DNA from: Novosphingobium album (ex Hu et al. 2023)
Lineage (GTDB): Bacteria > Pseudomonadota > Alphaproteobacteria > Sphingomonadales > Sphingomonadaceae
DNA length: 64,000 nucleotides
Direction of reading: 5' to 3'
NCBI RefSeq assembly: GCF_022832385.1
Contig: NZ_JALHLE010000005.1
Location: forward strand, 186,001-250,000
Part shown: piece after piece, positions 8,346 to 18,682 of the stretch
How positions within the stretch are numbered: the first letter of the stretch is position 1
Layout: each line of letters starts with the position of its first letter
Notes under the pieces: model-generated
Databases searched by the model: none
Told to the model about the DNA's origin: nothing
What the model saw: only the letters and a program-made list of their open reading frames with translations
Translations under genes and position numbers: made by a program

Positions 8346-9230
8346 ATGCCCCAGACTACCCCCCCGCCCGCGTCAGCGCGGACCGTCGTGATCACCGGCG
8401 CCAGCTCGGGCATCGGCAAGGCCAGCGCCGAAGCTTTCGCCCGCATGGGCTGGCACGTGATCGGCACCGGGCGCACGCCCGAGCGCTGCGCCGATGCCGA
8501 GGAAGACATCCGTGCCGTTGCGGCGCCGGGCGCGCGCGTCGATTTCCTGCGCGGCGACTTTTCCGAGATGGCCGAAGTGAAACGGGTCGCTGGCGAAATC
8601 GCCGGACTGACCGACCAGGTCCATGTGCTCGTCAACAATGCGGGCGGCGTGCGCGACGGCCTCTACCGCACCTCGGAAGGACTGGAAGCGACCTTTGCCG
8701 CCAATCACCTCGCCGCGTTCCTGCTCACCCGCGAACTCATGCCGCTGCTGGAGCGCGCCGCGCAGGACAGCCCCGCCGGCACGGTGCGCGTGATCGCGGT
8801 TTCCTCAAGCGCCCACATGGCCTGCCCGGCAATGAACTGGGACGATCTCATGATGCTCGATGATTTCGCCGCCAACACCGCCTATTGCCACGCGAAACTG
8901 GCCAACCTGCTGTTCACCCGCGAACTCGACCGGCGGCTGGCCGGCAGCGGCATCGCCACGCACGCCATGCACCCCGGCCGCGTCGGCACGAACTTCGCCA
9001 GCCATGGCGACGAGGCCATGCAAAGCTACATGGCCGCCAACGCCTGCATCCCGCCCGAGTCCCCCGCCCGGACCATCGTGTGGATGGCCACGGCCCCGGA
9101 ACTGGGATGCGGCGGTGGCCGCTATTTCCACGATCTCGCCGAAACCGAACCGGCCCCCCAGGCCCGGGACGACGAAGCTGCGGAACGCCTCTGGGCCGAA
9201 AGTGAGCGTATTCTCGCCGCTCTCGGCTGA
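8346..9230 (+). CDS. short-chain dehydrogenase/reductase
   Basis: A 294-residue classical SDR. The NAD(P)-binding TGASSGIGKA motif is near residue 18, NNAGG near 99, the catalytic Ser in VSSSAH near 157, and the catalytic pair in YCHAKLAN (Tyr-x3-Lys). The Arg in TGRTPERC after the second strand suggests NADP(H). An excellent ribosome-binding site, GAGGAGAGG, precedes the ATG. It resembles the retinol-dehydrogenase-like SDR group, and could act on the aldehyde or alcohol made by the divergent fatty-acyl reductase pair, but that is a context guess. It is followed by a 364-base gap with unusual secondary structure. Confidence 0.88.
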   Translation: MPQTTPPPASARTVVITGASSGIGKASAEAFARMGWHVIGTGRTPERCADAEEDIRAVAAPGARVDFLRGDFSEMAEVKRVAGEIAGLTDQVHVLVNNAGGVRDGLYRTSEGLEATFAANHLAAFLLTRELMPLLERAAQDSPAGTVRVIAVSSSAHMACPAMNWDDLMMLDDFAANTAYCHAKLANLLFTRELDRRLAGSGIATHAMHPGRVGTNFASHGDEAMQSYMAANACIPPESPARTIVWMATAPELGCGGGRYFHDLAETEPAPQARDDEAAERLWAESERILAALG

Positions 9231-9234
9231 GGGC

Positions 9235-9327
9235 TTTTCTCTACGATAAGTACCGCCCCCGCAGATGCCGGTAGAAACCGGCTCTGCGCGGGGCGATCAG
9301 GTGCGACCCGAGGGATCGTAGAGGGAG
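9235..9327 (+). ncRNA. possible structured RNA element, unknown type
   Basis: An outer stem pairs 9235-9247 with 9315-9327. The core CTCTACGAT/ATCGTAGAG is 9 bp of perfect pairing, extended by one A-U and three G-U pairs. It encloses a hairpin at 9255-9294 whose upper stem GCCGGT/ACCGGC closes an AGAA tetraloop and whose lower stem CCCCGC/GCGCGGGG has one bulge. The G-U pairs are only good on the plus strand, which favours a plus-strand RNA. No U-tract follows, so it is not a standard terminator. It may be a leader element, a small RNA or a 3' UTR fold of the SDR mRNA. I do not recognise a known family. Confidence 0.4.
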
Positions 9328-9411
9328 TAGAGCAAAGGCCATTCACACTGCGTGGAAGTACCGTTGCTCTGCATGGATGCTGAAATACTCAAATGTACAA
9401 ACGATTGCAAA

Positions 9412-9425
9412 TAGACTTTGGTCTA
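9412..9425. promoter_or_regulatory. palindrome upstream of CitE-like gene
   Basis: Perfect inverted repeat TAGAC-tttg-GTCTA, 170 bases upstream of the start at 9595. A possible regulator site; no cognate regulator can be assigned. Confidence 0.3.
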
Positions 9426-9457
9426 GTTTCCCTGCGAACCTGCACCAGTATGGAACC

Positions 9458-9473
9458 ATTAACACACGTTAAT
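9458..9473. promoter_or_regulatory. palindromic operator candidate upstream of CitE-like gene
   Basis: Perfect 6-bp arms ATTAAC and GTTAAT spaced by 4 bases (16 bp in all), in the AT-rich leader of the CitE-like gene. It has the size expected of a dimeric repressor site. The arms are related to, but not the same as, the ATTAATGA/TCATTAAT site at 7561-7589, so one TetR regulator might see both; this is untested. Confidence 0.4.
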
Positions 9474-9594
9474 ATTTGCAAGTACTTAGGCCTGCAACGC
9501 AAGGCGCCGCTTTGCTGCAAATTTCCTGCCGGGCGCTTGACCGGCGGGCCGCTGCCGCGCCAAGGGAGCGCACAGCCTGAAAGGACGAGCTCCG

Positions 9595-10470
9595 ATGCCC
9601 ACCGCTTCCGACCGCCCGCGCCGCAGCGCGCTCTACCTGCCTGCCTCGAATGCCAAGGCCATCGCCAAGGCCCGCACCCTCCCCTGCGACGTGGTGATTC
9701 TCGACCTTGAGGACGCTGTCGCGCCCGAACTGAAGGCCGAAGCCCGCGCCGCCGCCGTAGCGGCTGTCGAGGAAGGCGGCTTCGGCCACCGCGAAGTCGC
9801 GATCCGCGCCAACGGCATCGACACCGAATGGGGCGCGGACGATCTGGCCGCCATTGCCGGATCAAAGGCCGACGCCGTGCTGGTGCCCAAGGCCGGCAGC
9901 GCCCAGGATATCCGGCGCTACGGGGAAGCGCTCGAAAAGGCGCCAGCCGCGATGCAGCTCTGGGCGATGATCGAGACTTGCGAGGCAGTGTTCAACCTGC
10001 AGCAGATCGCCGCCATGGCGCCCTCCTCTCGGCTATCGCTGTGGATCATGGGAACCAACGATCTCGCGAAGGAAATGCGTGCGCAGCTCACGCCGTGCCG
10101 CACGCCGTTCCTGCCGTTCCTGTCGATGGCGGTGGCCGCCGCGCGGGCGCACGGCGTCGCCATCCTCGACGGCGTGTGCAACGAATTCCGCGATCTCGCC
10201 GTGTTCGAGGCGGAGGCGCGGCAGGGCCTGATGTTCGGCTTCGACGGCAAGAGCCTGATCCACCCGGCACAGGTCGATCCCTGCAACGCCGTGTTCAGCC
10301 CCGGTGAGGCGGACCTCGCCTGGGCCCATGCCGTGATCGATGCCTTCGAGCAACCGGAAAACCAGGGCAAGGGCGCGATCCGCGTGGATGGCAAGATGAC
10401 CGAACTGTTGCATCTGGAGCAGGCAAAGCGGCTGGTGGCCGTGACGGCACGGATCGCGGCGGCGGGCTAA
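9595..10470 (+). CDS. CoA ester lyase, HpcH/HpaI-CitE family
   Basis: A 291-residue TIM-barrel lyase. Family traits are RSALYLPASNAKAIAKA at the start, VILDLEDAV near residue 35 (acidic metal ligand region), the conserved Arg in AIRANGI, WAMIETCEAV near 125 (Glu metal ligand), and GFDGKSLIHPAQV near 220, the signature of the CitE/malyl-CoA lyase group. Such enzymes cleave or form beta-hydroxyacyl-CoA (malyl-, citramalyl-, citryl-CoA) using Mg2+. With no citrate lyase alpha or gamma subunits nearby, this is a stand-alone CitE-like lyase or thioesterase, not citrate lyase. Substrate unknown. The gene converges on the M28 peptidase gene. Confidence 0.88.
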   Translation: MPTASDRPRRSALYLPASNAKAIAKARTLPCDVVILDLEDAVAPELKAEARAAAVAAVEEGGFGHREVAIRANGIDTEWGADDLAAIAGSKADAVLVPKAGSAQDIRRYGEALEKAPAAMQLWAMIETCEAVFNLQQIAAMAPSSRLSLWIMGTNDLAKEMRAQLTPCRTPFLPFLSMAVAAARAHGVAILDGVCNEFRDLAVFEAEARQGLMFGFDGKSLIHPAQVDPCNAVFSPGEADLAWAHAVIDAFEQPENQGKGAIRVDGKMTELLHLEQAKRLVAVTARIAAAG

Positions 10471-10538
10471 TTGACACGGGTGGGCGCTGGCCCACCCCGC
10501 TGCGACTACCTTCGCCTGCGGCTCAGCAAGTCTCGCGG

Positions 10539-10612
10539 CCCTCCCGCGTGCGGGAGGGTGTTCTAGCACAATTCAGCTGCGTGGCGCTGCCCCGTCCCGC
10601 AGGCGGGAGGGG
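10539..10612. repeat. pair of GC-rich palindromes between convergent genes
   Basis: Two hairpins with related arms. The first is CCCTCCCGC-gt-GCGGGAGGG (10539-10558). The second is CCCGTCCCGC-ag-GCGGGAGGGG (10591-10612, one mismatch). They lie between the ends of the CitE-like (+) and M28 peptidase (-) genes. The shared CCCTCCCGC/GCGGGAGGG core looks like a dispersed intergenic repeat, and probably also acts as a two-way terminator. Confidence 0.55.
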
Positions 10613-10624
10613 CTTGGGGGTGGC

Positions 10625-12025
10625 CTATTCTTCCTCCCCGCCCACACCCTTGGCGATGTCGCCCGTCTCATTTGCCACCACTTTGAGCACCGCGGTCCAG
10701 GCATCGACATTCTGCTGAAGCGCCGCCGGATCGACCTTGTCGAGGGTATCATCGGGCGTGTGATGCAGGTCGAAATAGTGCGTGCCGTCCTGCCCGAGAT
10801 CAATCACGGCAAGCTTCTGCTCGCGAATGATCGGCCCGACATCGGCGCCACCTTCCACCGGCCCTTCATGCGGCACGATCCCCATCGGCCAGAGCGCCGC
10901 ATTGACCTTGTCTGCCAGCGCCTTGTTGGCGGGCGCGAAGTTGTTCTTCACCTGCCACACACGGTCTGCACCAAAATCGCTTTCCATTGCGAGCGCATGA
11001 GGTTCCTTGCCATGAACTTGGACGTAATGCGCGCCGCCTCCGTTGCGCATCCCCATTTCCTCGTTGCCCGACCACAGCACGCGGATTGTGCGCAGAGTCT
11101 TGCCGCCTTCCTGAGCAGCCAGTGCAGCAGCGGTGACGATTCCGCAGCCCGAGGCATCATCAATCGCGCCGGTACCCAGATCCCAGGAATCGAGATGGCA
11201 GGCGACCAGCACGATCGGCAGTGAGGGATCGCGCCCCGGCAGTTCGGCCACGACGTTGCCCGAAGGCGCATTCGGGAACGGCTTGCCCAGGAGCGTCAGG
11301 TCGATCTGCATTGGTGCCGCCTTGCCCGCCGCGACGCGCGCCGCGATGCGCGCGATCATATCCGCATCGGGATTGGACACCGCGCCCGCCGGGATCGGCG
11401 TCGTGCCCTTCATCCACATGGTCGAGCCCGTATGCGGATCGCGGTTGCTGTCCGTCCCCGCCGAGCGGATGACGATCCCCGCCGCGCCCTTCCGCGACGC
11501 CATGCTCGGTCCGAGGCGACGAACATTGCCGTAAGGGCCATAGCCCGAACCGTCCTGCGCACGGCGCATGGCATGATCCACGAAGGCCACCTTGCCTTTC
11601 AACGAACCGTCCGGCGCAGCCTCTAGCGCGGCAAGTGTCGGGAAATAAACCAGCTCCGCCTTGAGCCCGTCCGCCGGCGTAGGCACCGAATAGCCGAGCG
11701 CAGTGATGGCCAGCGGTTGCTGGTACGGCGCGGTCAGCCGCGCAAGTTCCGGGCCGCGCTGCCAGGCGCCGGTACGGAACGGCTCGATTTCCACATTGCT
11801 GAAGCCAAGCGCCTTGAGCTTGGCCTCACCCCATGCGCGCGCCCGCGCTTCCGCCTCGGACCCGGCGATGCGCGGGCCGATCTCGGTGGTGAGGCCTTCG
11901 ACGATATCCCAGGCAACGCCGCTGCCCTGCGCGGGCGTGGCGTTTGCGGCGGTGGAGGCGAACAAGACGGTCAGGGCGGCAGCGCCCAACGAACGGGGGA
12001 AGAGAGATCTGGTCATTGCCGCCAT
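10625..12025 (-). CDS. exported M28 family zinc metallopeptidase
   Basis: A 466-residue enzyme with start at 12025 (MAAMTRSLF; the second ATG at 12016 is equally possible). A Sec signal peptide ends near STAANA. A PA-like insert precedes the catalytic domain. The M28 zinc ligands are visible in order: VACHLDSWD (His), GAIDDASG (bridging Asp), SGNEEMG (Glu-Glu, catalytic base and ligand), MESDFGAD (Asp), and LHHTPDDTLDKV (His). It is a periplasmic or secreted aminopeptidase or carboxypeptidase of co-catalytic two-zinc type. It begins 47 bases after the CHAT gene on the same strand, so the two are probably co-transcribed. Confidence 0.9.
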   Translation of the reverse strand: MAAMTRSLFPRSLGAAALTVLFASTAANATPAQGSGVAWDIVEGLTTEIGPRIAGSEAEARARAWGEAKLKALGFSNVEIEPFRTGAWQRGPELARLTAPYQQPLAITALGYSVPTPADGLKAELVYFPTLAALEAAPDGSLKGKVAFVDHAMRRAQDGSGYGPYGNVRRLGPSMASRKGAAGIVIRSAGTDSNRDPHTGSTMWMKGTTPIPAGAVSNPDADMIARIAARVAAGKAAPMQIDLTLLGKPFPNAPSGNVVAELPGRDPSLPIVLVACHLDSWDLGTGAIDDASGCGIVTAAALAAQEGGKTLRTIRVLWSGNEEMGMRNGGGAHYVQVHGKEPHALAMESDFGADRVWQVKNNFAPANKALADKVNAALWPMGIVPHEGPVEGGADVGPIIREQKLAVIDLGQDGTHYFDLHHTPDDTLDKVDPAALQQNVDAWTAVLKVVANETGDIAKGVGGEEE

Positions 12026-12072
12026 GTCTATCGGCTTTGCCCCCAAGGACAATCCCCGAAACCAAAGGCTGC

Positions 12073-14814
12073 TCAATTCCCGGTGCGCAAACCGAAACGA
12101 TCGTTGGCGATGGCCTCGTCGCCATTGGAGATGACCGCGAACGGCGCCCATGCCGCAGGGTGCGACCAGTCGGGCGCCCACCCCGCCAGCAGCTTGCCGT
12201 CCGGCCCCTTACCCGTGCGCACGGCGATCATCGCACGTTGCAATGCCCGCCCGGGCCCGATCTTCGGATTGGCCGAGGCTGTCCTGATAGTGAGTGTCGT
12301 CAATTGCGGCGTGACATCGTCGCGCACGGGCCAGTGGCTGGCGAGCACTTCCATCGCGCCGGCCCGAATGAAGGCGCTAGCGAGCTGCGAGAGGCTGTCG
12401 CTTCCGCCCGATCCGGTCGCGGTGTTGCACGCCGAAAGAACCACCCAGTCTGCCTGAAGCTTGAGATCGCTGACCTCGCTTGCGGTCAGCAGTCCGTCAT
12501 CGGCAAGTGTGGCCTTTTCCGGCGGGGTGAGGACCAGCGCGGGTTCTGCGAGCTCATCGCGGTTCTGGCGGGGCAGCAGGCCGTGCGTCGCGAACAGGAT
12601 CGTCCTTGCCTTCCCCAGCTCGCTGCTCTGCCGCAAGACCGTCTCGTTCGCACGTGCGCCGAGCAGTGCGACTTCTTCAGACGGGTGCAACGCGGCGACA
12701 AAGCGGCGATATTCCGCCAGCGTGCCCGGCAGCGGCGCGAGGCGCCTGATGGCGGAAACGTCTGCCAGGGCCCCGCTAAAAAACCGGGCCGAGCGCATCT
12801 GGCTCAGGCTCTCCTTTCCGCTGAAGGCGGGATTGGCAACCGAGAACAGGAGATCGTCCGACGTGACCCTCAGCTGGTGAAAGCGGTTGGGCCGGAAACT
12901 CGCCAGCGAAGGCGCGGTCGTGAAGGCATAGCGGTCCCCCAGCCAGTGCGCCTTGCGCATGGCCTCGTAATCGGCCCAGTCGTATCCCTTCCGGGGCGGA
13001 CGGGTCACCAGCAGCGGCAGCGGCAGCGAACCCATCTTGCCGCCAGTGACGACAAAGACATCGTCCCCCAGTTTCATCACCCGCTCGACCGGACGGATCA
13101 GCAGGTCGTAAAGGCGGTACGCGGCCTGCTGGTCGAAAGCCATCTGCGCCTTGGCCTCCAGCGGCGAAGGCGGAACCGAGTCCAGCTCCGCCAGTGCTCC
13201 GGGCGTGCAACTGTCGGGATCGAGCTGGCAACGCAGGCGGTCGACAAGAGGCGCGATCAAGGCAACACCGCCCCTGATGCGGTGCCAGGCGAAGTTGTGC
13301 CCATTGTCGTGGCCGCCTATCGCGAAGACGTGGATGTCTTCCTGCGCGGGCATGATCAGCAGGAAATCCTCCTCGCGATTTTTCGCGAAGGACTGGCGCA
13401 GCGCGAGATACCAGGGGTGCAACCCCTCGTCCGTGCCGGAGAGGACGCCTTCCGGATCGAAAATCCCGCCGTCCTTTTCCTGCAGTACCCGCATCCGCGC
13501 CTCGATCCGCACGACGTCCGCCTGCATGTCCTGAATTTCGTTCGACGAGTTCTCTGCCGTCAGCAGCAAATACCGGCGCAGCACTTCCGAACGCTGCCGC
13601 CCTAGCTCCGCGAGTTCCTGAATGTCCTGCCGGTCGTCGTCGGATTCGGCCTGGCGCAGAGCATTGGCTTCAAGCGCCGCTCCATCGGCATCGCTGGTCC
13701 TGAGAAGCTGGGCCAGCTGGAACGCCAATGACGGAAGTTGGGGTATGTCGGGAATGGACGGACGGCGGATGACATCGGGCCAGCCGCGCGCCTCGTAAAG
13801 ATCACGGTAGAGATTAAGCAGCGCCTCCATGCGCGCCTGCCCGGCATCGCCGAGCGGCAGATCGAAATCCGAATAAATCTCACGGGTAATCGGTTCCCCG
13901 GCCAGAGAGCCTTGCGGAAAGCGCCTGGCAAGCGGAATGCCCTCAGCCTCAGCGATACGGGCATCCAACTGGACGACACCGGCATCCATGCCCGCATCGG
14001 AATTTCTTGCCGCAGGCGCTCCTTCAGCCGAACGAGTGCGCAGGATCGCCTTGGCGTGATCGATATGGCTGCGTGCCGCAGTGAGGTCTCCCGCCGCAAA
14101 GGCCATGCGGGCCAGTTCGCGCTGCGCTTCGGCAGAGTAGTAGAGAAAAACGAATTCGGTCTCGCCCGCGGCCTTCGCCAAATTCTCCCACGCCGTGCGT
14201 TCGGCAGTCCTGTCCGCCAGCTTGCTTCGCGAACGGGCGATGAAGGCCAGCCCCATCAGCCTGCCCTCGCGCTCGGCCTGGCCGCTCGCGCCCTGTGAGC
14301 CCCGTCCAAGCCATGCCGCAAAACGATCGAGGTCTGCCCCTCCCGGTTCGGGCAGCAATGCGCACAGGCGGCGCAGCAATTCGTCCCGCCGCTCCATCGC
14401 CGGACTGGTCAGCAGATCCCGGTTGCGATCCAGCAGGCGCAGCGCGGTGTTGCGGCTGCCTTTGCCGATCAGCGTATCGGCCTCTTCCAGCACCAGCCAG
14501 CCGCGCGCGGGATCGTTCTCCTGCCCTTCGGCCTCAAGCAGGCTGGCGGGCAGCGACCGGGCTTGGAAATAGACCATCGCTTCCGGGGAGGACGCGCGAT
14601 AGGCACACAGCTGCAGTCCTGCCTCCGTCATCGTGTCCGCGCCGGATTGCTCGTAGCCGTCACGCCACGCCGACGGCTTGCAGGTGCCCAGCCCTTCTTC
14701 CAGCATCAGCCGATCGGGCTCCTCGGCAAGCGCCGCGACGGAACCGATGCACATCAAAGGAAACAGGCTGGAGAGGACGCAAAGGCGCCGCACGAACCGC
14801 GAACAGGTACCCAT
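12073..14814 (-). CDS. exported CHAT-domain protein
   Basis: A 913-residue protein with ATG at 14814; the frame is open upstream to 14934 but the chosen start gives a Sec signal peptide (MGTCSRFVRR, hydrophobic core, then VAALAEE). The middle is helical, probably TPR-like (SEVLRRYLLLTAENSSNE, and many ARxxLxxA-type stretches). The C-terminal CHAT (caspase-HetF-associated) peptidase domain has the catalytic pair: His near 743 in ILFATHGLLP and Cys near 796 in VVLSACNTATG, followed by LASHWPVRDD. Both residues are intact, so it may be active. It is exported and precedes an exported M28 peptidase gene, which differs from the cytoplasmic CHAT proteases of gRAMP or gasdermin defence systems. Target unknown. 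Confidence 0.85.
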   Translation of the reverse strand: MGTCSRFVRRLCVLSSLFPLMCIGSVAALAEEPDRLMLEEGLGTCKPSAWRDGYEQSGADTMTEAGLQLCAYRASSPEAMVYFQARSLPASLLEAEGQENDPARGWLVLEEADTLIGKGSRNTALRLLDRNRDLLTSPAMERRDELLRRLCALLPEPGGADLDRFAAWLGRGSQGASGQAEREGRLMGLAFIARSRSKLADRTAERTAWENLAKAAGETEFVFLYYSAEAQRELARMAFAAGDLTAARSHIDHAKAILRTRSAEGAPAARNSDAGMDAGVVQLDARIAEAEGIPLARRFPQGSLAGEPITREIYSDFDLPLGDAGQARMEALLNLYRDLYEARGWPDVIRRPSIPDIPQLPSLAFQLAQLLRTSDADGAALEANALRQAESDDDRQDIQELAELGRQRSEVLRRYLLLTAENSSNEIQDMQADVVRIEARMRVLQEKDGGIFDPEGVLSGTDEGLHPWYLALRQSFAKNREEDFLLIMPAQEDIHVFAIGGHDNGHNFAWHRIRGGVALIAPLVDRLRCQLDPDSCTPGALAELDSVPPSPLEAKAQMAFDQQAAYRLYDLLIRPVERVMKLGDDVFVVTGGKMGSLPLPLLVTRPPRKGYDWADYEAMRKAHWLGDRYAFTTAPSLASFRPNRFHQLRVTSDDLLFSVANPAFSGKESLSQMRSARFFSGALADVSAIRRLAPLPGTLAEYRRFVAALHPSEEVALLGARANETVLRQSSELGKARTILFATHGLLPRQNRDELAEPALVLTPPEKATLADDGLLTASEVSDLKLQADWVVLSACNTATGSGGSDSLSQLASAFIRAGAMEVLASHWPVRDDVTPQLTTLTIRTASANPKIGPGRALQRAMIAVRTGKGPDGKLLAGWAPDWSHPAAWAPFAVISNGDEAIANDRFGLRTGN

Positions 14815-14947
14815 GATCGAATAGCTAGCCAGCGGTCCGAAACGAGTCCATGCCGGAGTGCCCCGACTTGCTTGCACCTGCGGCACCGGGCCTGTAGAGC
14901 GGCGCGCAAATCGTCCCGATACGTCAGATTTCATCCAGAGGAACCCG

Positions 14948-16627
<1,680 letters not shown>

Positions 16628-16662
16628 GGCGCAGCCAGACACGGCAGGGGGAACGCCACGGC

Positions 16663-17460
16663 ATGGCCACGGCAGGCTACGTACACGATACCTATGGCAA
16701 CTACGTCTCGGGCTCCGAGCGTTCGGCAGCCATCGTGGCGGGCCTGCTTGTCCCCCTGCTCTCGCCCGCCAGCGTGCTCGATGTCGGCTGCGGCACGGGT
16801 GGCTGGCTCGACGCCTTCCGCGCTGCGGGTGTCGGAGAAGTGCACGGAGTCGATGGCCCCTGGTCTCCCGCCGACAAGACGCTGCGGGAAGGCGAGTTCA
16901 CACGCTGGAACTTCGAGGCCGACGGTCTCACCGGCCCCGCGCTACCGCGTGAACGCTACGACCTTGTCACCTCGCTCGAGTTCGTCGAACACATCGACGA
17001 AAGCCGGGCTGAAGCTCTTGCGGACTTTCTCGCCAGCCAAGGCGACGTACTGCTGATTTCGGCGGCGATCCCCCTCCAAGGCGGCCAGCACCACGTCAAC
17101 GAGCGATGGCCGGAATACTGGACCGCGAAGTTTGCCCGACGCGGCTTCCGCCCCTTTGATGCCATGCGCCTCGCGCTCTGGGACAATCCTGAGGTCGCCA
17201 GCTGGTACCGCCAGAACATGATCCTCTATTTCCGTGAAGGCTGCATGCCCGAAGCCGTGCGCAGTTGGGGCGAGGAGTTGGCCTTGCAGGCCCTCGACGC
17301 ACCCCGCGCCATGGTCCACCCGGAACTCTATGCCCGGACTTTCGGGCGCCTCACCTATGCATTGACCAAGCCCCTGTCCTTCGTTCGCATGCTGCTGAAC
17401 GAAAAGCGCAGAGGAACGCGCGGCAATCCTGATTTCGCGAACCTGACACGCGAACCCTGA
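16663..17460 (+). CDS. class I SAM-dependent methyltransferase
   Basis: A 265-residue protein starting MATAGYVHDTYGNYVSGSE; the frame runs back into ettA but the ATG at 16663 follows a purine-rich AGGGGGA. The SAM-binding loop VLDVGCGTGGWLDAF is near residue 40, with the acidic ribose ligand near EVHGVDGPW, and an EFVEHIDES post-loop segment. It resembles the Methyltransf_23 group, often placed with sugar or surface-polymer genes. The substrate cannot be told from sequence. It lies 35 bases behind ettA and may be read through from it. Confidence 0.8.
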   Translation: MATAGYVHDTYGNYVSGSERSAAIVAGLLVPLLSPASVLDVGCGTGGWLDAFRAAGVGEVHGVDGPWSPADKTLREGEFTRWNFEADGLTGPALPRERYDLVTSLEFVEHIDESRAEALADFLASQGDVLLISAAIPLQGGQHHVNERWPEYWTAKFARRGFRPFDAMRLALWDNPEVASWYRQNMILYFREGCMPEAVRSWGEELALQALDAPRAMVHPELYARTFGRLTYALTKPLSFVRMLLNEKRRGTRGNPDFANLTREP

Positions 17461-17726
17461 CCACAAACGGAGGGCTCTGTTCCCTCTGCCAGGAGCCGCG
17501 CCAGCGACCGATCCAGGTCCAGCATTCCGGTGAATTTCACAAGCCGCCACTCTCAATCGAAGCGGTTACCCAGTTCATCTTTCCGGCTCTGATTATGAAC
17601 AAAAGGCAACAGCGCAGTTCAGACTCTGGACATGGCGACGTGTGCATAGATGCAAGCACAACAAAGCCTTTTCTTGAGGGACGTAACGCTAAGGCCGTGC
17701 GGCACGTCTGTTTCTGGAGAGATGAT

Positions 17727-18602
17727 ATGACTGACCACAAGACAAGAAAGACGAGTCGGCTCTTCACGGCAGCAGCGTGGGGCGCCATGGCATTGTCCGT
17801 TGCAAGCCTCGGGATGGCAGACATCGCCAGCGCTGCCGAGCAGCGAACCTATGGCCGCGACAACCGCGACGGCAACAATTCCCCCAGGCCGGACCGACGG
17901 GCCGGACAGGATCGCCGGAGCACGCCGCAGCCGACGCGGACCGCTGCCCCGCAACGCGCGCAGCCGGCACAGGCGCCACAGCGCAGCACGTACCAGAACC
18001 GCAACAGCCCGCCAAACATGACGGAAGCGCGCCAAGGGGCATTCGAACGCTCCCGCCAGCAGCAAAACGAGCGCGAACAACGCCGTGACGTCGTGCGAGA
18101 ACAGCGCGATTACCGTGCCGATCAGCGCGACTATCGTACCAACCAGCGTAACGACCGCGCCAAGCCGCAGACTAACCGGCGCGAAGACCGTCGTGATCAG
18201 CGCTCCGACTGGCGCAACGGCCAGCGCGATGACAATCGTGACCGGCGTTACGACCGGCGCGACGATCGCCGCGACTACCGGGATGCCCGGCGGTGGGATC
18301 GCAATGACTGGCGCCACGACAACCGCTACGACTGGCGCAGCTATCGGGCTCGCAACCGGACGGTCTACCGGATCGGCCGCTACAATGCCCCCTATTACGG
18401 GTACCGTTACCGGCGTCTCGGCATCGGGTTCTCGCTTGGCACACTATTCTATGGCAGCCGCTACTGGATCACCGATCCGTGGTATTACCGCCTGCCCGAA
18501 GTCTACGGCCCCTACCGCTGGGTGCGCTACTATGACGATGTCCTGCTGGTGAACATCTACACCGGCGAAGTGGTGGACGTCATCTACGACTTTTTCTGGT
18601 AG
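17727..18602 (+). CDS. RcnB family protein, Arg/Asp-rich periplasmic
   Basis: A 291-residue protein started at MTDHKTRKTSRLF (17727, Shine-Dalgarno GGAGAG); a longer frame from 17595 is less likely. The signal peptide ends at SAAEQ. Residues about 35-210 are low complexity, dominated by Arg, Asp, Asn and Gln, with imperfect repeats such as RRDYRDARRWDRNDWRHDN. The C-terminal 75 residues (YYGYRYRRLGIGF... RWVRYYDDVLLVNIYTGEVV) form the conserved RcnB domain. E. coli RcnB influences nickel/cobalt homeostasis, but sphingomonads carry several paralogues of unknown role. A strong terminator follows. A 266-base upstream gap carries no recognisable gene. Confidence 0.8.
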   Translation: MTDHKTRKTSRLFTAAAWGAMALSVASLGMADIASAAEQRTYGRDNRDGNNSPRPDRRAGQDRRSTPQPTRTAAPQRAQPAQAPQRSTYQNRNSPPNMTEARQGAFERSRQQQNEREQRRDVVREQRDYRADQRDYRTNQRNDRAKPQTNRREDRRDQRSDWRNGQRDDNRDRRYDRRDDRRDYRDARRWDRNDWRHDNRYDWRSYRARNRTVYRIGRYNAPYYGYRYRRLGIGFSLGTLFYGSRYWITDPWYYRLPEVYGPYRWVRYYDDVLLVNIYTGEVVDVIYDFFW

Positions 18603-18623
18603 CTCAACTCTTCCGCGTACACG

Positions 18624-18660
18624 AAGAGCCCTCATCCCTGAACGGTATGAGGGCTCTTTT
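18624..18660 (+). terminator. rho-independent terminator of the rcnB-like gene
   Basis: Perfect 12-bp arms AAGAGCCCTCAT (18624-18635) and ATGAGGGCTCTT (18647-18658) with an 11-base loop, ending in TTTT. It begins 21 bases past the stop and faces the convergent cytochrome b561 gene. Confidence 0.85.
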
Positions 18661-18682
18661 CATGGGCGGCAGCGTGCCCCCA

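Larger units (their letters stand above)
9231..9594 (+). other. 364-base intergenic region with folded element and two palindromes, no gene
   Basis: No open frame here looks coding. The first part (9235-9327) folds into a long stem enclosing a second hairpin and is listed separately. The second part holds two short perfect palindromes (9412-9425 and 9458-9473), then the leader of the CitE-like gene with a Shine-Dalgarno AAAGGA before the ATG at 9595. The sequence around 9380-9480 is AT-richer than the flanking genes, as expected for a promoter. Confidence 0.6.

Noticed and set aside
17461..17726. Small antisense frame (17355-17540) and possible RNA gene before the RcnB gene
   Set aside because: The frame lacks a good start context and domain; I saw no known RNA fold, only a short GAGGG/CCCTC hairpin.
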